Part shown: positions 1-6,347 of the stretch, in pieces
Numbering within the stretch: position 1 is the first letter of the stretch
Layout of the letters: each line of letters opens with the position of its first letter
Source of the DNA: Pseudomonadales bacterium
GTDB taxonomy: Bacteria > Pseudomonadota > Gammaproteobacteria > Pseudomonadales > Litorivicinaceae
Assembly (NCBI GenBank): GCA_012269655.1
Contig: JAAXJV010000084.1
Coordinates: 1-8,987, forward strand
DNA: 8,987 nucleotides
Reading direction: 5' to 3'
Notes under the pieces: generated by a model
The model's input: only the letters and a program-made list of their open reading frames with translations
The model's database searches: none
What the model was told of the DNA's origin: nothing
Made by a program: the position numbers and the translations under genes

Positions 1-780
1 CTGTGGGCGCAGACCGAGTGGCCCGATCTTGAAGTCTATTTCAATACCGTGACCGATCACTGGGCGACCTGCACGATCTCGGGCCCCAATGCCCGCAAGG
101 TCCTGGAAAAGCTGACAGACCTAGATGTGTCCAACGAAAACTTTAAGTTCATGGATTGGAAAGCGGCCGAAGTAGCCGGTGTTCCGGGTCGAATTTTCCG
201 TATTTCATTCACCGGTGAATCCAGCTTTGAGATCAACGTGCCTGCGCATTATGGCTTGCACGTCTGGGAAGCCCTGATTGAAGCCGGTAAGGAATACAAT
301 ATTACGCCATATGGCACGGAAACCATGCACGTATTGCGTGCTGAAAAAGGCTTCATCATTGCAGGTCAAGATACCGACGGCAGTGTGCACCCTTACGATC
401 TGAATATGGGTTGGGCCGTTGGCATGAAGAAGCCCTTCCCGTTCATTGGTAAGCGCGGTATGCAGCGTCAAGATTGTGTCCGCGAGGATCGCAAACAGCT
501 GGTGGGCCTAAAAACTTTGGACCCCAAGGTGGTTTTACAAGAGGGCGCGCAAGCGGTCTTGGATCCCAATCATCCCAAGCCAATGCCGATGGTCGGCCAT
601 GTCACCAGCTCATACTGGTCACCCAACTGCGGGCACTCCATTGCCATGGCACTTATTAAAGGCGGCCTGTCGAAGATGGGCGAGCACGTGTTCTTCCCCA
701 TGGCCGATGGTCGTGTAATCGAAGCCGAGATCTGCGATCCGGTGTTCTTTGATCCCAAAGGAGAGCGTCAGAATGGCTGA
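1..780 (+). CDS. soxA: Sarcosine oxidase alpha subunit, C-terminal part (partial)
   Basis: The reading frame is open from base 1 to the TGA at 778-780, giving the last 259 residues of a protein whose start lies upstream of the window. Heterotetrameric sarcosine oxidase (SoxBDAG) oxidatively demethylates sarcosine to glycine in the cytoplasm and passes the one-carbon unit to tetrahydrofolate. The alpha subunit is normally about 1000 residues; its C-terminal third is a GcvT-like folate-binding aminomethyltransferase domain, which is what is visible here. Recognisable segments are WATCTISGPNARKVLEKL near the fragment start, the GcvT-type stretch around TPYGTETMHVLRAEKGFI, and the barrel-like C-terminal domain beginning at RKQLVGL and running through GHVTSSYWSPNCGHSIAMAL. 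The FAD/NAD-binding N-terminal half is outside the window. The gene overlaps soxG by 8 bases. Family assignment is by recalled similarity and is strong, supported by the following soxG. An apparent GTG start at 49 is internal and should not be used. Confidence 0.93.
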   Translation: MWAQTEWPDLEVYFNTVTDHWATCTISGPNARKVLEKLTDLDVSNENFKFMDWKAAEVAGVPGRIFRISFTGESSFEINVPAHYGLHVWEALIEAGKEYNITPYGTETMHVLRAEKGFIIAGQDTDGSVHPYDLNMGWAVGMKKPFPFIGKRGMQRQDCVREDRKQLVGLKTLDPKVVLQEGAQAVLDPNHPKPMPMVGHVTSSYWSPNCGHSIAMALIKGGLSKMGEHVFFPMADGRVIEAEICDPVFFDPKGERQNG

Positions 781-1378
781 TATGTTTTCTAGCGTAAATC
801 AGTACGCCACAGGCGATGTGGCGCTGCGCACCCCATTATTTGACAAGGCACCGGTGAAGGGCGCTCGGATTGAGTTGGCCGAATTGCCGATCGCTGGGCA
901 TTTCAACTTGCGTGTCGATCCCGCTAATGCCGATGCCATGAAGCGGGCCTCGGACTGCGTGGGTGTTGCGTTGCCAACACAACCGCTAAGCAGTGTTGAA
1001 TCCAACGGCACTCGAGTGCACTGGGTCGCGCCTGATGAATGGTATGTGTTGATGCCTCGTGACAAAGCCGCTGGGTTTGAAGTGGCTTTTCGTGACGCCA
1101 TGAGCGGGCTGCATTATTCCATCGTTGATGTCTCTGGCGGCCAGACAGTGCTGTCGTTATCGGGTCAAGGCGCTCGCGAAGTACTGATGAAAGGTGCCGC
1201 GGTCGACGTTCACGACAGTGCCTTTGCTGTCGGTAAAGTGGTCGGCACGGCGATTGCCAAAAGTTCGGGCATGATTGTTCGCACGGGCGATGACAGCTAT
1301 GAGTTACTGATCCGTCGCAGCTTTGCCAATTACCTATGGGATTGGTTGTCCGACGCCAGTCAGGAATTCGTTCAGTGA
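773..1378 (+). CDS. soxG: Sarcosine oxidase gamma subunit
   Basis: This encodes 201 residues, the usual size for SoxG, the small structural subunit of heterotetrameric sarcosine oxidase. The gamma subunit is distantly related to the GcvT fold; typical features are the central WVAPDEWYVLMP stretch, the following DVSGGQTVLSLSG segment, and the C-terminal RRSFANYLWDWL motif. The start is set at ATG 773 because a strong Shine-Dalgarno sequence AAAGGAGA lies at 757-764, 8 bases upstream; an in-frame ATG at 749 would fall before this site and add eight unlikely residues. The start lies inside the last codons of soxA (8-base overlap), so the two are probably translationally coupled and made in equal amounts. 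The stop codon overlaps the GTG start of purU. Nothing appears truncated. Confidence 0.92.
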   Translation: MADMFSSVNQYATGDVALRTPLFDKAPVKGARIELAELPIAGHFNLRVDPANADAMKRASDCVGVALPTQPLSSVESNGTRVHWVAPDEWYVLMPRDKAAGFEVAFRDAMSGLHYSIVDVSGGQTVLSLSGQGAREVLMKGAAVDVHDSAFAVGKVVGTAIAKSSGMIVRTGDDSYELLIRRSFANYLWDWLSDASQEFVQ

Positions 1379-2238
1379 GAGATCCTCAAAGCTGGGTGTT
1401 CACCGCCCAGTGCCCCAGCGCGATCGGAACAGTAGACGTTTGCACCCACTTTATGGCCCAACGTGGCTTGTATGTGGATCAGCATCAGTCATTTGACGAC
1501 CGAATTGCTGAGCAATTCTTTATTCGTATCGCGTTTCACCCTCAGGAAGAGGGCTTCAGCGCGGATGAATTTAACCGAGCGTTCAAAACCTTTGCCGCGC
1601 GCTATGACATGACCTGGACGCTGACGCCTCCAGACAAGCGGCCCAAGGTCGCGATTCTGGTCAGCAAATACGATCACTGCCTAAACGATTTGTTGTATCG
1701 CCATCGGACGGGGCAGTTGAATATCGATATTCCGCTGATTATTTCGAACCATCCGGATCTTAAGTCTTTGGCAGATGCGCACGATATTCCGTACTACCAC
1801 CTGCCGATCACCAAAGAGACCAAACCAGAACAGGAAGCTCAGATCAAAGAGCTGCTGATCAAATACGAGGTCGAATTGGTCGTGCTGGCGCGCTATATGC
1901 AGGTGATGTCACCGGCGATGTGCGAATTCTTAGACGGTTGGGCGATAAACATTCATCACTCTTTACTGCCAGGCTTCAAGGGTGCCAAGCCTTACCATCA
2001 GGCGTGGGAAAAAGGCGTTAAGTTGGTGGGTGCCACGGCGCACTACATTAACAATGACTTGGACGAGGGGCCGATTATTGCCCAGGGCATCCGAGACGCT
2101 GACCACAACTCCTATCCTGAAGACTTGGTGCGCAAAGGCCAGGATGTTGAGCGAGTCGTCTTGGCCCGAGCCGTACAGATGCATATTGAAAACCGCGTGT
2201 TCTTGTCAGGACAGCGGACGATTGTGCTGCAGGACTGA
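1375..2238 (+). CDS. purU: Formyltetrahydrofolate deformylase
   Basis: PurU hydrolyses 10-formyl-THF to formate and THF, which rebalances folate pools when sarcosine demethylation loads THF with one-carbon units. I read the start as GTG 1375, overlapping the soxG stop as GTGA, with AGGA at 1362-1365 as the ribosome site; this gives 287 residues, the normal length, beginning at an ACT domain (WVFTAQCPSAIGT, about residues 6-85). An earlier ATG at 1336 lies inside soxG and adds 13 residues that do not fit the family. The C-terminal formyltransferase-fold domain starts about residue 90 (KVAILVSKYDHCL). The catalytic triad expected for the family is present: N192 and H194 in NIHHSLLPGFKGAKPYHQA and D230 in LDEGPII. 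In P. aeruginosa a purU copy also follows soxBDAG (established knowledge), so this placement is conserved. Two bases separate it from the next gene. Confidence 0.95.
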   Translation: MRDPQSWVFTAQCPSAIGTVDVCTHFMAQRGLYVDQHQSFDDRIAEQFFIRIAFHPQEEGFSADEFNRAFKTFAARYDMTWTLTPPDKRPKVAILVSKYDHCLNDLLYRHRTGQLNIDIPLIISNHPDLKSLADAHDIPYYHLPITKETKPEQEAQIKELLIKYEVELVVLARYMQVMSPAMCEFLDGWAINIHHSLLPGFKGAKPYHQAWEKGVKLVGATAHYINNDLDEGPIIAQGIRDADHNSYPEDLVRKGQDVERVVLARAVQMHIENRVFLSGQRTIVLQD

Positions 2239-2240
2239 CC

Positions 2241-3620
2241 GTGTATATCGGCGTCTTTGATCTGTTTAAAGTCGGCATTGGTCCGTCGAGTTCTCACACC
2301 ATGGGGCCAATGGTGGCAGCGGCCCGGTTTCGCCAGGATTTGGCTGATCATGCCGGTCGAGTGACGCGGGTCGAAACGCGCTTGTATGGGTCATTAAGCG
2401 CCACTGGGCGTGGTCACGCTACCGACAAAGCCTGTATTTGGGGGCTGGGTGGACTGACTCCTGAAACCGCCAGTCAATTAGAGACTCAGCGCGTATTGCG
2501 AGAATCCGAGGATCGTCAACTGGCCATTGCGCCGGGTCACGTTATTGAGTTTCGTTACGGACGTGACCTGATTTGGGACGATCGTTTTTTGGACGAGCAC
2601 CCCAACGGCCTAAGCTTTGAAGCATTTGATGAACAAGGTCAGTCGCTGTTGGCTCAGACCTATTTTTCGATCGGCGGCGGCTTCGTTAAGCGACAAGACG
2701 AGTTTGGTGACGTAGAAGTTGACGAAGTGACCGTGCCCTACTGTTTCGACAGTGGGAAAGAGCTGCTAAAGCTGTGTAATCAGCAAGGGCTCAGCATTTC
2801 CCAATTAATGCGTGCCAATGAACTGGCTATTCGCTCCAAAGACGCATTGATCGATGGTTGCCAGTCGCTCTATGACACCATGCGGGCCTGTATAGACTCT
2901 GGCATCGACACGCCTGGAATTTTGCCGGGCGATTTGGGTGTTAAACGTCGTGCTCCAGCGCTGCACAAAAGCCTCACCTCGGGCCAGCGCAAAAATATGA
3001 TCTCGTTGGGCTTCTCAGGGATGGAGTGGGTCAATTTGTTCGCGCTGGCGGTCAACGAAGAAAACGCCGCAGGAGGGCGCATGGTGACGGCGCCGACCAA
3101 TGGGGCGGCAGGTATCGTGCCGGCTGTGTTGATCTGGTACATGCGCTTCAATCCAGGCGTTCGAGAGTCCGATGTTGTAGATTTCTTGTTGGCGGCCGCT
3201 GCGGTCGGTTCGCTGTGCAAAAAGAACGCTTCGATTAGCGGCGCCGAAGTCGGTTGCCAAGGCGAAGTCGGATCGGCTTGTTCGATGGCCGCGGCCGGAT
3301 TGTGCGAAGTCTTAGGCGGTACACCAGAACAAGTTGAGTACGCAGCGGAAATTGGGTTAGAACATAATTTGGGACTGACCTGCGACCCGATTGGCGGACT
3401 GGTTCAGGTGCCCTGCATTGAACGCAATGCGATCGCAGCGGTAAAAGCCATCAACGCTGCGAACATGGCTCTGCAGTCAGACGGTCGCCATTTGGTCTCG
3501 TTGGACGATGCGATCACCACTTTGCGCGAGACCGGCAAAGACATGCAGGAAAAGTACAAAGAAACCTCGCGCGGCGGATTGGCGGTCAATGCCATGGCAG
3601 TCAGCCAAGTCGAGTGTTAG
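2241..3620 (+). CDS. sdaB: L-serine dehydratase (L-serine ammonia-lyase), single-chain iron-sulfur type
   Basis: This 459-residue protein is a full-length one-chain L-serine dehydratase, a cytoplasmic [4Fe-4S] enzyme that converts L-serine to pyruvate and ammonia. The N-terminal beta domain has the signature GIGPSSSHTMGP (residues 12-23). The alpha domain carries the expected cluster cysteines C339 (GCQGEVG), C381 (LTCDPI) and C392 (PCIERN); the spacings of 42 and 11 residues match those of the structurally characterised Legionella enzyme as I recall it. The start is GTG 2241, two bases after the purU stop, with AGGA at 2231-2234. In betaine catabolism glycine is made into serine by GlyA, and this enzyme delivers that carbon to central metabolism; P. 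aeruginosa has a serine dehydratase gene beside gbdR. The choice of sdaB over sdaA is only naming custom. The stop codon is part of the Shine-Dalgarno sequence of the next gene. Confidence 0.94.
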   Translation: MYIGVFDLFKVGIGPSSSHTMGPMVAAARFRQDLADHAGRVTRVETRLYGSLSATGRGHATDKACIWGLGGLTPETASQLETQRVLRESEDRQLAIAPGHVIEFRYGRDLIWDDRFLDEHPNGLSFEAFDEQGQSLLAQTYFSIGGGFVKRQDEFGDVEVDEVTVPYCFDSGKELLKLCNQQGLSISQLMRANELAIRSKDALIDGCQSLYDTMRACIDSGIDTPGILPGDLGVKRRAPALHKSLTSGQRKNMISLGFSGMEWVNLFALAVNEENAAGGRMVTAPTNGAAGIVPAVLIWYMRFNPGVRESDVVDFLLAAAAVGSLCKKNASISGAEVGCQGEVGSACSMAAAGLCEVLGGTPEQVEYAAEIGLEHNLGLTCDPIGGLVQVPCIERNAIAAVKAINAANMALQSDGRHLVSLDDAITTLRETGKDMQEKYKETSRGGLAVNAMAVSQVEC

Positions 3621-3628
3621 GAGCACAC

Positions 3629-4801
3629 ATGAATATACCTCTGGTAGATTTAGATCGAGTTCAAGACAGCATCGAGAATGCCCGGGGCATGCCGAATCGC
3701 TACTACACCGATTTAGACGCTTACGCTGAAGAACGCGACGCATTGTTCGCAGACCAATGGGCGTGTGCGGCCTTTGCGAGTGACGTGCCCGAACCCGGAT
3801 GTGTGTACCCAGTTCAACTGGCTGGCATGCCTTTGTTGGTGGTGCGTGACAAACAAGACACCATCCGAGTGTTTCATAACGTCTGCAGCCACCGAGGCGT
3901 GAAGTTGGCGGAACAGCCTGAAAAACTCGCCGGAATGCTGTGCTGTCCCTATCATTCTTGGACCTACGATTTGACCGGTAAGCTGATCGCCACACCGCAT
4001 GTGGGTGGGGTCGGGCAACACAAGGTCGAGGGACTGGCCTGCGAAGAACATGGTCTGAAGGAAATCCGCTCAACGATCTGGATGGGTTTGATTTTTGTCG
4101 ATCTGACCGGGAAGGCAGGCGAGTTTGAGGACCGTCTGGCTGCGCTGTACGCCCGTTGGGATGAATTCTTTCCTTCACGCCAGTACGACATGCTAGAGGC
4201 AGATCCTGAATCAGGATCCTGGGAGCTAGAGCTAAATTGCAACTGGAAGCTTGCGGTTGAGAACTATTGCGAGGCCTACCATCTGCCCTGGATCCATCCG
4301 GCGCTGAATACCTATTCAAAGCTGGAAGATCATTACAACATCGTGGACGAAAGTTTCTCTGGGCAGGGCAGCCACGCCTATCGTCTGAGCGATTTTGAAG
4401 GCTACAAGTTGCCCACGCTCCCGGGCTGGCCTGAATCACGGCAGCAAAATGCCGAGTACATCAGTCTGTATCCGAACGTTCTGCTGGGCCTGCAGGCCGA
4501 TCACGCATTCGCCATGATTTTGTTGCCCCAGGGTCCCGAGAAAACCATCGAGCGGTTGCGTTTGTATTATATGCCAGGCGTGGTCGGACAATCTGAAACG
4601 GCAACTGCACGGCAATCCGTGCTGGATGCCTGGCAAGAAGTCTTTACCGAGGACGTGGGCGTGGTCGAAGCCATGCAACGCGGCCGACACTCCCCAGGAT
4701 TCGATGGCGGGAAATTCTCTCCTGTGATGGATCCGCCGACCCATGCGTTTCACAAATGGGTGGCAAAAAAATTACAACAACACCATGAGGATGCGCGCTG
4801 A
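3629..4801 (+). CDS. Rieske non-heme iron oxygenase alpha subunit, probable betaine (GbcA-like) demethylase
   Basis: A 390-residue Rieske oxygenase alpha subunit. The Rieske [2Fe-2S] motif is complete: C86-x-H88-x17-C106-x2-H109 (CSHRG and CPYHSW). The catalytic domain has the mononuclear iron site E215-x2-H218-x4-H223 (NYCEAYHLPWIH) and the likely aspartate ligand D342 in a DVGVVEAMQRG motif. Start ATG 3629 follows the Shine-Dalgarno AGGAG at 3619-3623 by 5 bases; a GTG at 3614 lies before this site. Such enzymes (GbcA, choline, carnitine and stachydrine oxygenases) hydroxylate an N-methyl or nearby carbon, and in GbcA the product breaks down to dimethylglycine and formaldehyde. Context (soxAG, gbdR and a GbcB-like reductase) argues for glycine betaine or a related amine. 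The sequence does not closely resemble P. aeruginosa GbcA as I recall it, which is about 40 residues longer, so the substrate stays open and no symbol is given. The gene overlaps the next one by one base (TGATG). Confidence 0.85.
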   Translation: MNIPLVDLDRVQDSIENARGMPNRYYTDLDAYAEERDALFADQWACAAFASDVPEPGCVYPVQLAGMPLLVVRDKQDTIRVFHNVCSHRGVKLAEQPEKLAGMLCCPYHSWTYDLTGKLIATPHVGGVGQHKVEGLACEEHGLKEIRSTIWMGLIFVDLTGKAGEFEDRLAALYARWDEFFPSRQYDMLEADPESGSWELELNCNWKLAVENYCEAYHLPWIHPALNTYSKLEDHYNIVDESFSGQGSHAYRLSDFEGYKLPTLPGWPESRQQNAEYISLYPNVLLGLQADHAFAMILLPQGPEKTIERLRLYYMPGVVGQSETATARQSVLDAWQEVFTEDVGVVEAMQRGRHSPGFDGGKFSPVMDPPTHAFHKWVAKKLQQHHEDAR

Positions 4802-5787
4802 TGGCTGCGAATAATCTGCACGACGATTTGATCGTGATTGACGGCTTGGTTATTGCCAAGTGGGACCGCGAACTGTTTGAGGACATGCGTAAGGGCGGTC
4901 TGACCGCGGCCAGTTGCACGGTTTCGGTTTGGGAAGGTTTCCAGGCGACCGTGAATAACATCGGCGACATGAACAAGTTGATTGACGAGAACAGCGATCT
5001 GGTCATGAAAATCCGCACGACGGCGGATATCCAGGCAGCTAAAGATGCGGGTAAAACTGGCGTGATGATGAGCTTCCAGAACGCGCATGCGTATGAAGAT
5101 CAGCTTAGCTACGTTCAAGCCTTCAAGGATCTCGGCGTGGGTATCGTCCAGATGTGCTACAACACCCAAAACTTGGTGGGTACTGGCTGTTACGAGCGTG
5201 ACGGTGGTCTGTCCGGCTTTGGTCACGAAGTCGTGGCTGAAATGAACCGGGTGGGCGTGTTGTGCGATCTGTCGCATGTCGGTTCCAAGACCAGTGAAGA
5301 AGTGATCCTGGCGTCCAAAAAGCCGGTCACCTATAGCCACTGCTTGCCCAGCGGTCTAAAGGAACACCCCCGCAATAAATCGGATGACGAGTTGAAGTTT
5401 ATTGCTGATCACGGCGGTTTCGTCGGTGTCACGATGTTCACGCCCTTCATGAAAAATGGCATTAACTCGACCATTGATGACTACGTCGAAGCGATCCAAT
5501 ACGTCTACAACATCGTCGGTGAGGATGCGATCGGCATCGGCACTGACTTCACTCAGGGCCATGGCTTTGACTTTTTTGAGTGGCTAACCCACGACAAAGG
5601 TTATGCACGCCGTTTGACCAAGTTTGGCAAAATTGTGAACCCCAAAGGCATCCAGACCTTGGGCGAGTTTCCCAATTTGACTCAAGCGCTGTTAAAAGGC
5701 GGCTTCACCGAGCGCCAGACCGCCAAAATCATGGGCGAAAACTGGGTCAATCTCTTGAAAGACGTCTGGTTGGAGAACGAGCAATGA
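4801..5787 (+). CDS. M19 renal-dipeptidase-like protein with degenerate metal site (PA5396-like)
   Basis: This 328-residue protein has the TIM-barrel fold pattern of the M19 membrane/renal dipeptidase family and strongly resembles P. aeruginosa PA5396, encoded beside the dimethylglycine demethylase genes. ATG 4801 overlaps the previous stop by one base, and GAGGA at 4787-4791 is its ribosome site. Three expected metal ligands are visible: H159 (DLSH), H180 (YSHC, followed by EHPRNKSDDELK) and D249 (GIGTDF). Others are not: the usual HxD after the first strand is LVI at 16-18 (DGLVIAKW), the bridging glutamate position reads Q93 (SFQNAH), and the substrate-binding histidine position reads M118 (QMCYNT). 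These alignments were made by eye against remembered family motifs. No signal peptide or membrane segment is seen, so it is probably cytoplasmic. True dipeptide hydrolysis is doubtful; a role in methylated-glycine catabolism is inferred from context. The next gene overlaps it by ATGA. Confidence 0.85.
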   Translation: MAANNLHDDLIVIDGLVIAKWDRELFEDMRKGGLTAASCTVSVWEGFQATVNNIGDMNKLIDENSDLVMKIRTTADIQAAKDAGKTGVMMSFQNAHAYEDQLSYVQAFKDLGVGIVQMCYNTQNLVGTGCYERDGGLSGFGHEVVAEMNRVGVLCDLSHVGSKTSEEVILASKKPVTYSHCLPSGLKEHPRNKSDDELKFIADHGGFVGVTMFTPFMKNGINSTIDDYVEAIQYVYNIVGEDAIGIGTDFTQGHGFDFFEWLTHDKGYARRLTKFGKIVNPKGIQTLGEFPNLTQALLKGGFTERQTAKIMGENWVNLLKDVWLENEQ

Positions 5788-6314
5788 GTTCACACGCCCC
5801 TGAAATGCCCATCTTGGTAGACGATGAAACCGGTGTGTGGTCGACCGATGGCCTGCCCATGTTGTATGTGCCGCGGCATTTCTTCGTAAACAATCACGTG
5901 GCGGTCGAGGAAGCCTTGGGCGCCGATGTGTACGCCGAGGCACTGTACAAAGCCGGCTATAAAAGTGCTTATTTCTGGTGTGAAAAAGAAGCTGAAACCC
6001 ACGGAATTTCGGGTGATGCGGTGTTTTTGCACTACATGAAGCGTTTGTCTCAGCGCGGTTGGGGTGTTTTCACGACAGAGCATCTAGACATTGCGGCCGG
6101 TACAGCTCGAGTTCGATTGGACCACTCGGCTTTTGTGTATCAGCTTGGTAAGGTTAATCGTAAGGTCGACTACATGTATACCGGCTGGTTTGCTGGCGCG
6201 ATCGATCAAATCGCGAAAGCCCAGGGTTTTGACGTGCAGACTGTTGCGGTGCAAACCCAATCGGCAGCTGAAGACGGGTGTGATTTCGGACTGTTTGAAG
6301 TCAGCCCGAATTGA
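5784..6314 (+). CDS. DUF5943 / V4R-domain-like protein (PA5397-like), function unknown
   Basis: This encodes 176 residues and starts at ATG 5784, overlapping the previous stop as ATGA, with GGAGA at 5772-5776 as ribosome site. The protein resembles the P. aeruginosa PA5397 family. The C-terminal half (about residues 85-173) looks like a 4-vinyl-reductase (V4R) type domain, a small-molecule-binding fold: HSAFVYQLGK, then YMYTGWFAGAIDQIAK, ending in SAAEDGCDFGLFEV. The N-terminal part includes PMLYVPRHFFVNNH and YKSAYFWCEKEAE. Two cysteines that could matter are C66 and C166. No signal peptide or membrane helix is apparent. It is the last gene of the operon and is coupled to the dipeptidase-like gene; the same pair occurs next to dgcAB in P. 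aeruginosa, so the two proteins probably work together. The biochemical role is unknown; the V4R relation and DUF number are from memory and need a profile search. Confidence 0.8.
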   Translation: MSSHAPEMPILVDDETGVWSTDGLPMLYVPRHFFVNNHVAVEEALGADVYAEALYKAGYKSAYFWCEKEAETHGISGDAVFLHYMKRLSQRGWGVFTTEHLDIAAGTARVRLDHSAFVYQLGKVNRKVDYMYTGWFAGAIDQIAKAQGFDVQTVAVQTQSAAEDGCDFGLFEVSPN

Positions 6315-6323
6315 GGCGACCCT

Positions 6324-6347
6324 GACGGGCGCCCTTAGGCGTCCGTT
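6324..6347 (+). terminator. Hairpin between convergent operon end and gbdR end, candidate terminator
   Basis: The arms at 6325-6333 (ACGGGCGCC) and 6338-6346 (GGCGTCCGT) pair over nine positions with one G-U wobble and a four-base loop CTTA at 6334-6337; G6324 and T6347 could add one more wobble pair. It begins about ten bases after the last plus-strand gene. Only TTT (6346-6348) follows on the plus strand and no T-run on the minus strand, so it is a weak intrinsic terminator at best. The gbdR stop codon occupies three of the four loop bases. Confidence 0.4.

Noticed and set aside
1336..1374. Longer N-terminus for PurU starting at ATG 1336
   Set aside because: The extra 13 codons lie inside soxG, and the GTG at 1375 has a ribosome site and gives the normal family length and N-terminal ACT domain.
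3614..3628. GTG 3614 as start of the oxygenase
   Set aside because: It precedes the AGGAG site at 3619-3623, which serves ATG 3629.
3477..4439. 320-codon open frame on the minus strand
   Set aside because: It lies opposite the Rieske oxygenase and serine dehydratase genes, whose motifs are unambiguous. The translation is rich in Arg, Pro, Ser and Cys with no recognisable domain, as expected of an antisense shadow.
4754..4760. Run of seven A in the oxygenase gene as a slippage or frameshift site
   Set aside because: The frame is intact through to the stop, and the downstream gene has its own start and ribosome site.
4750..5340. 196-codon open frame on the minus strand
   Set aside because: Antisense to the conserved dipeptidase-like gene, with no ribosome site of note and a His-rich composition typical of reverse-frame reading.
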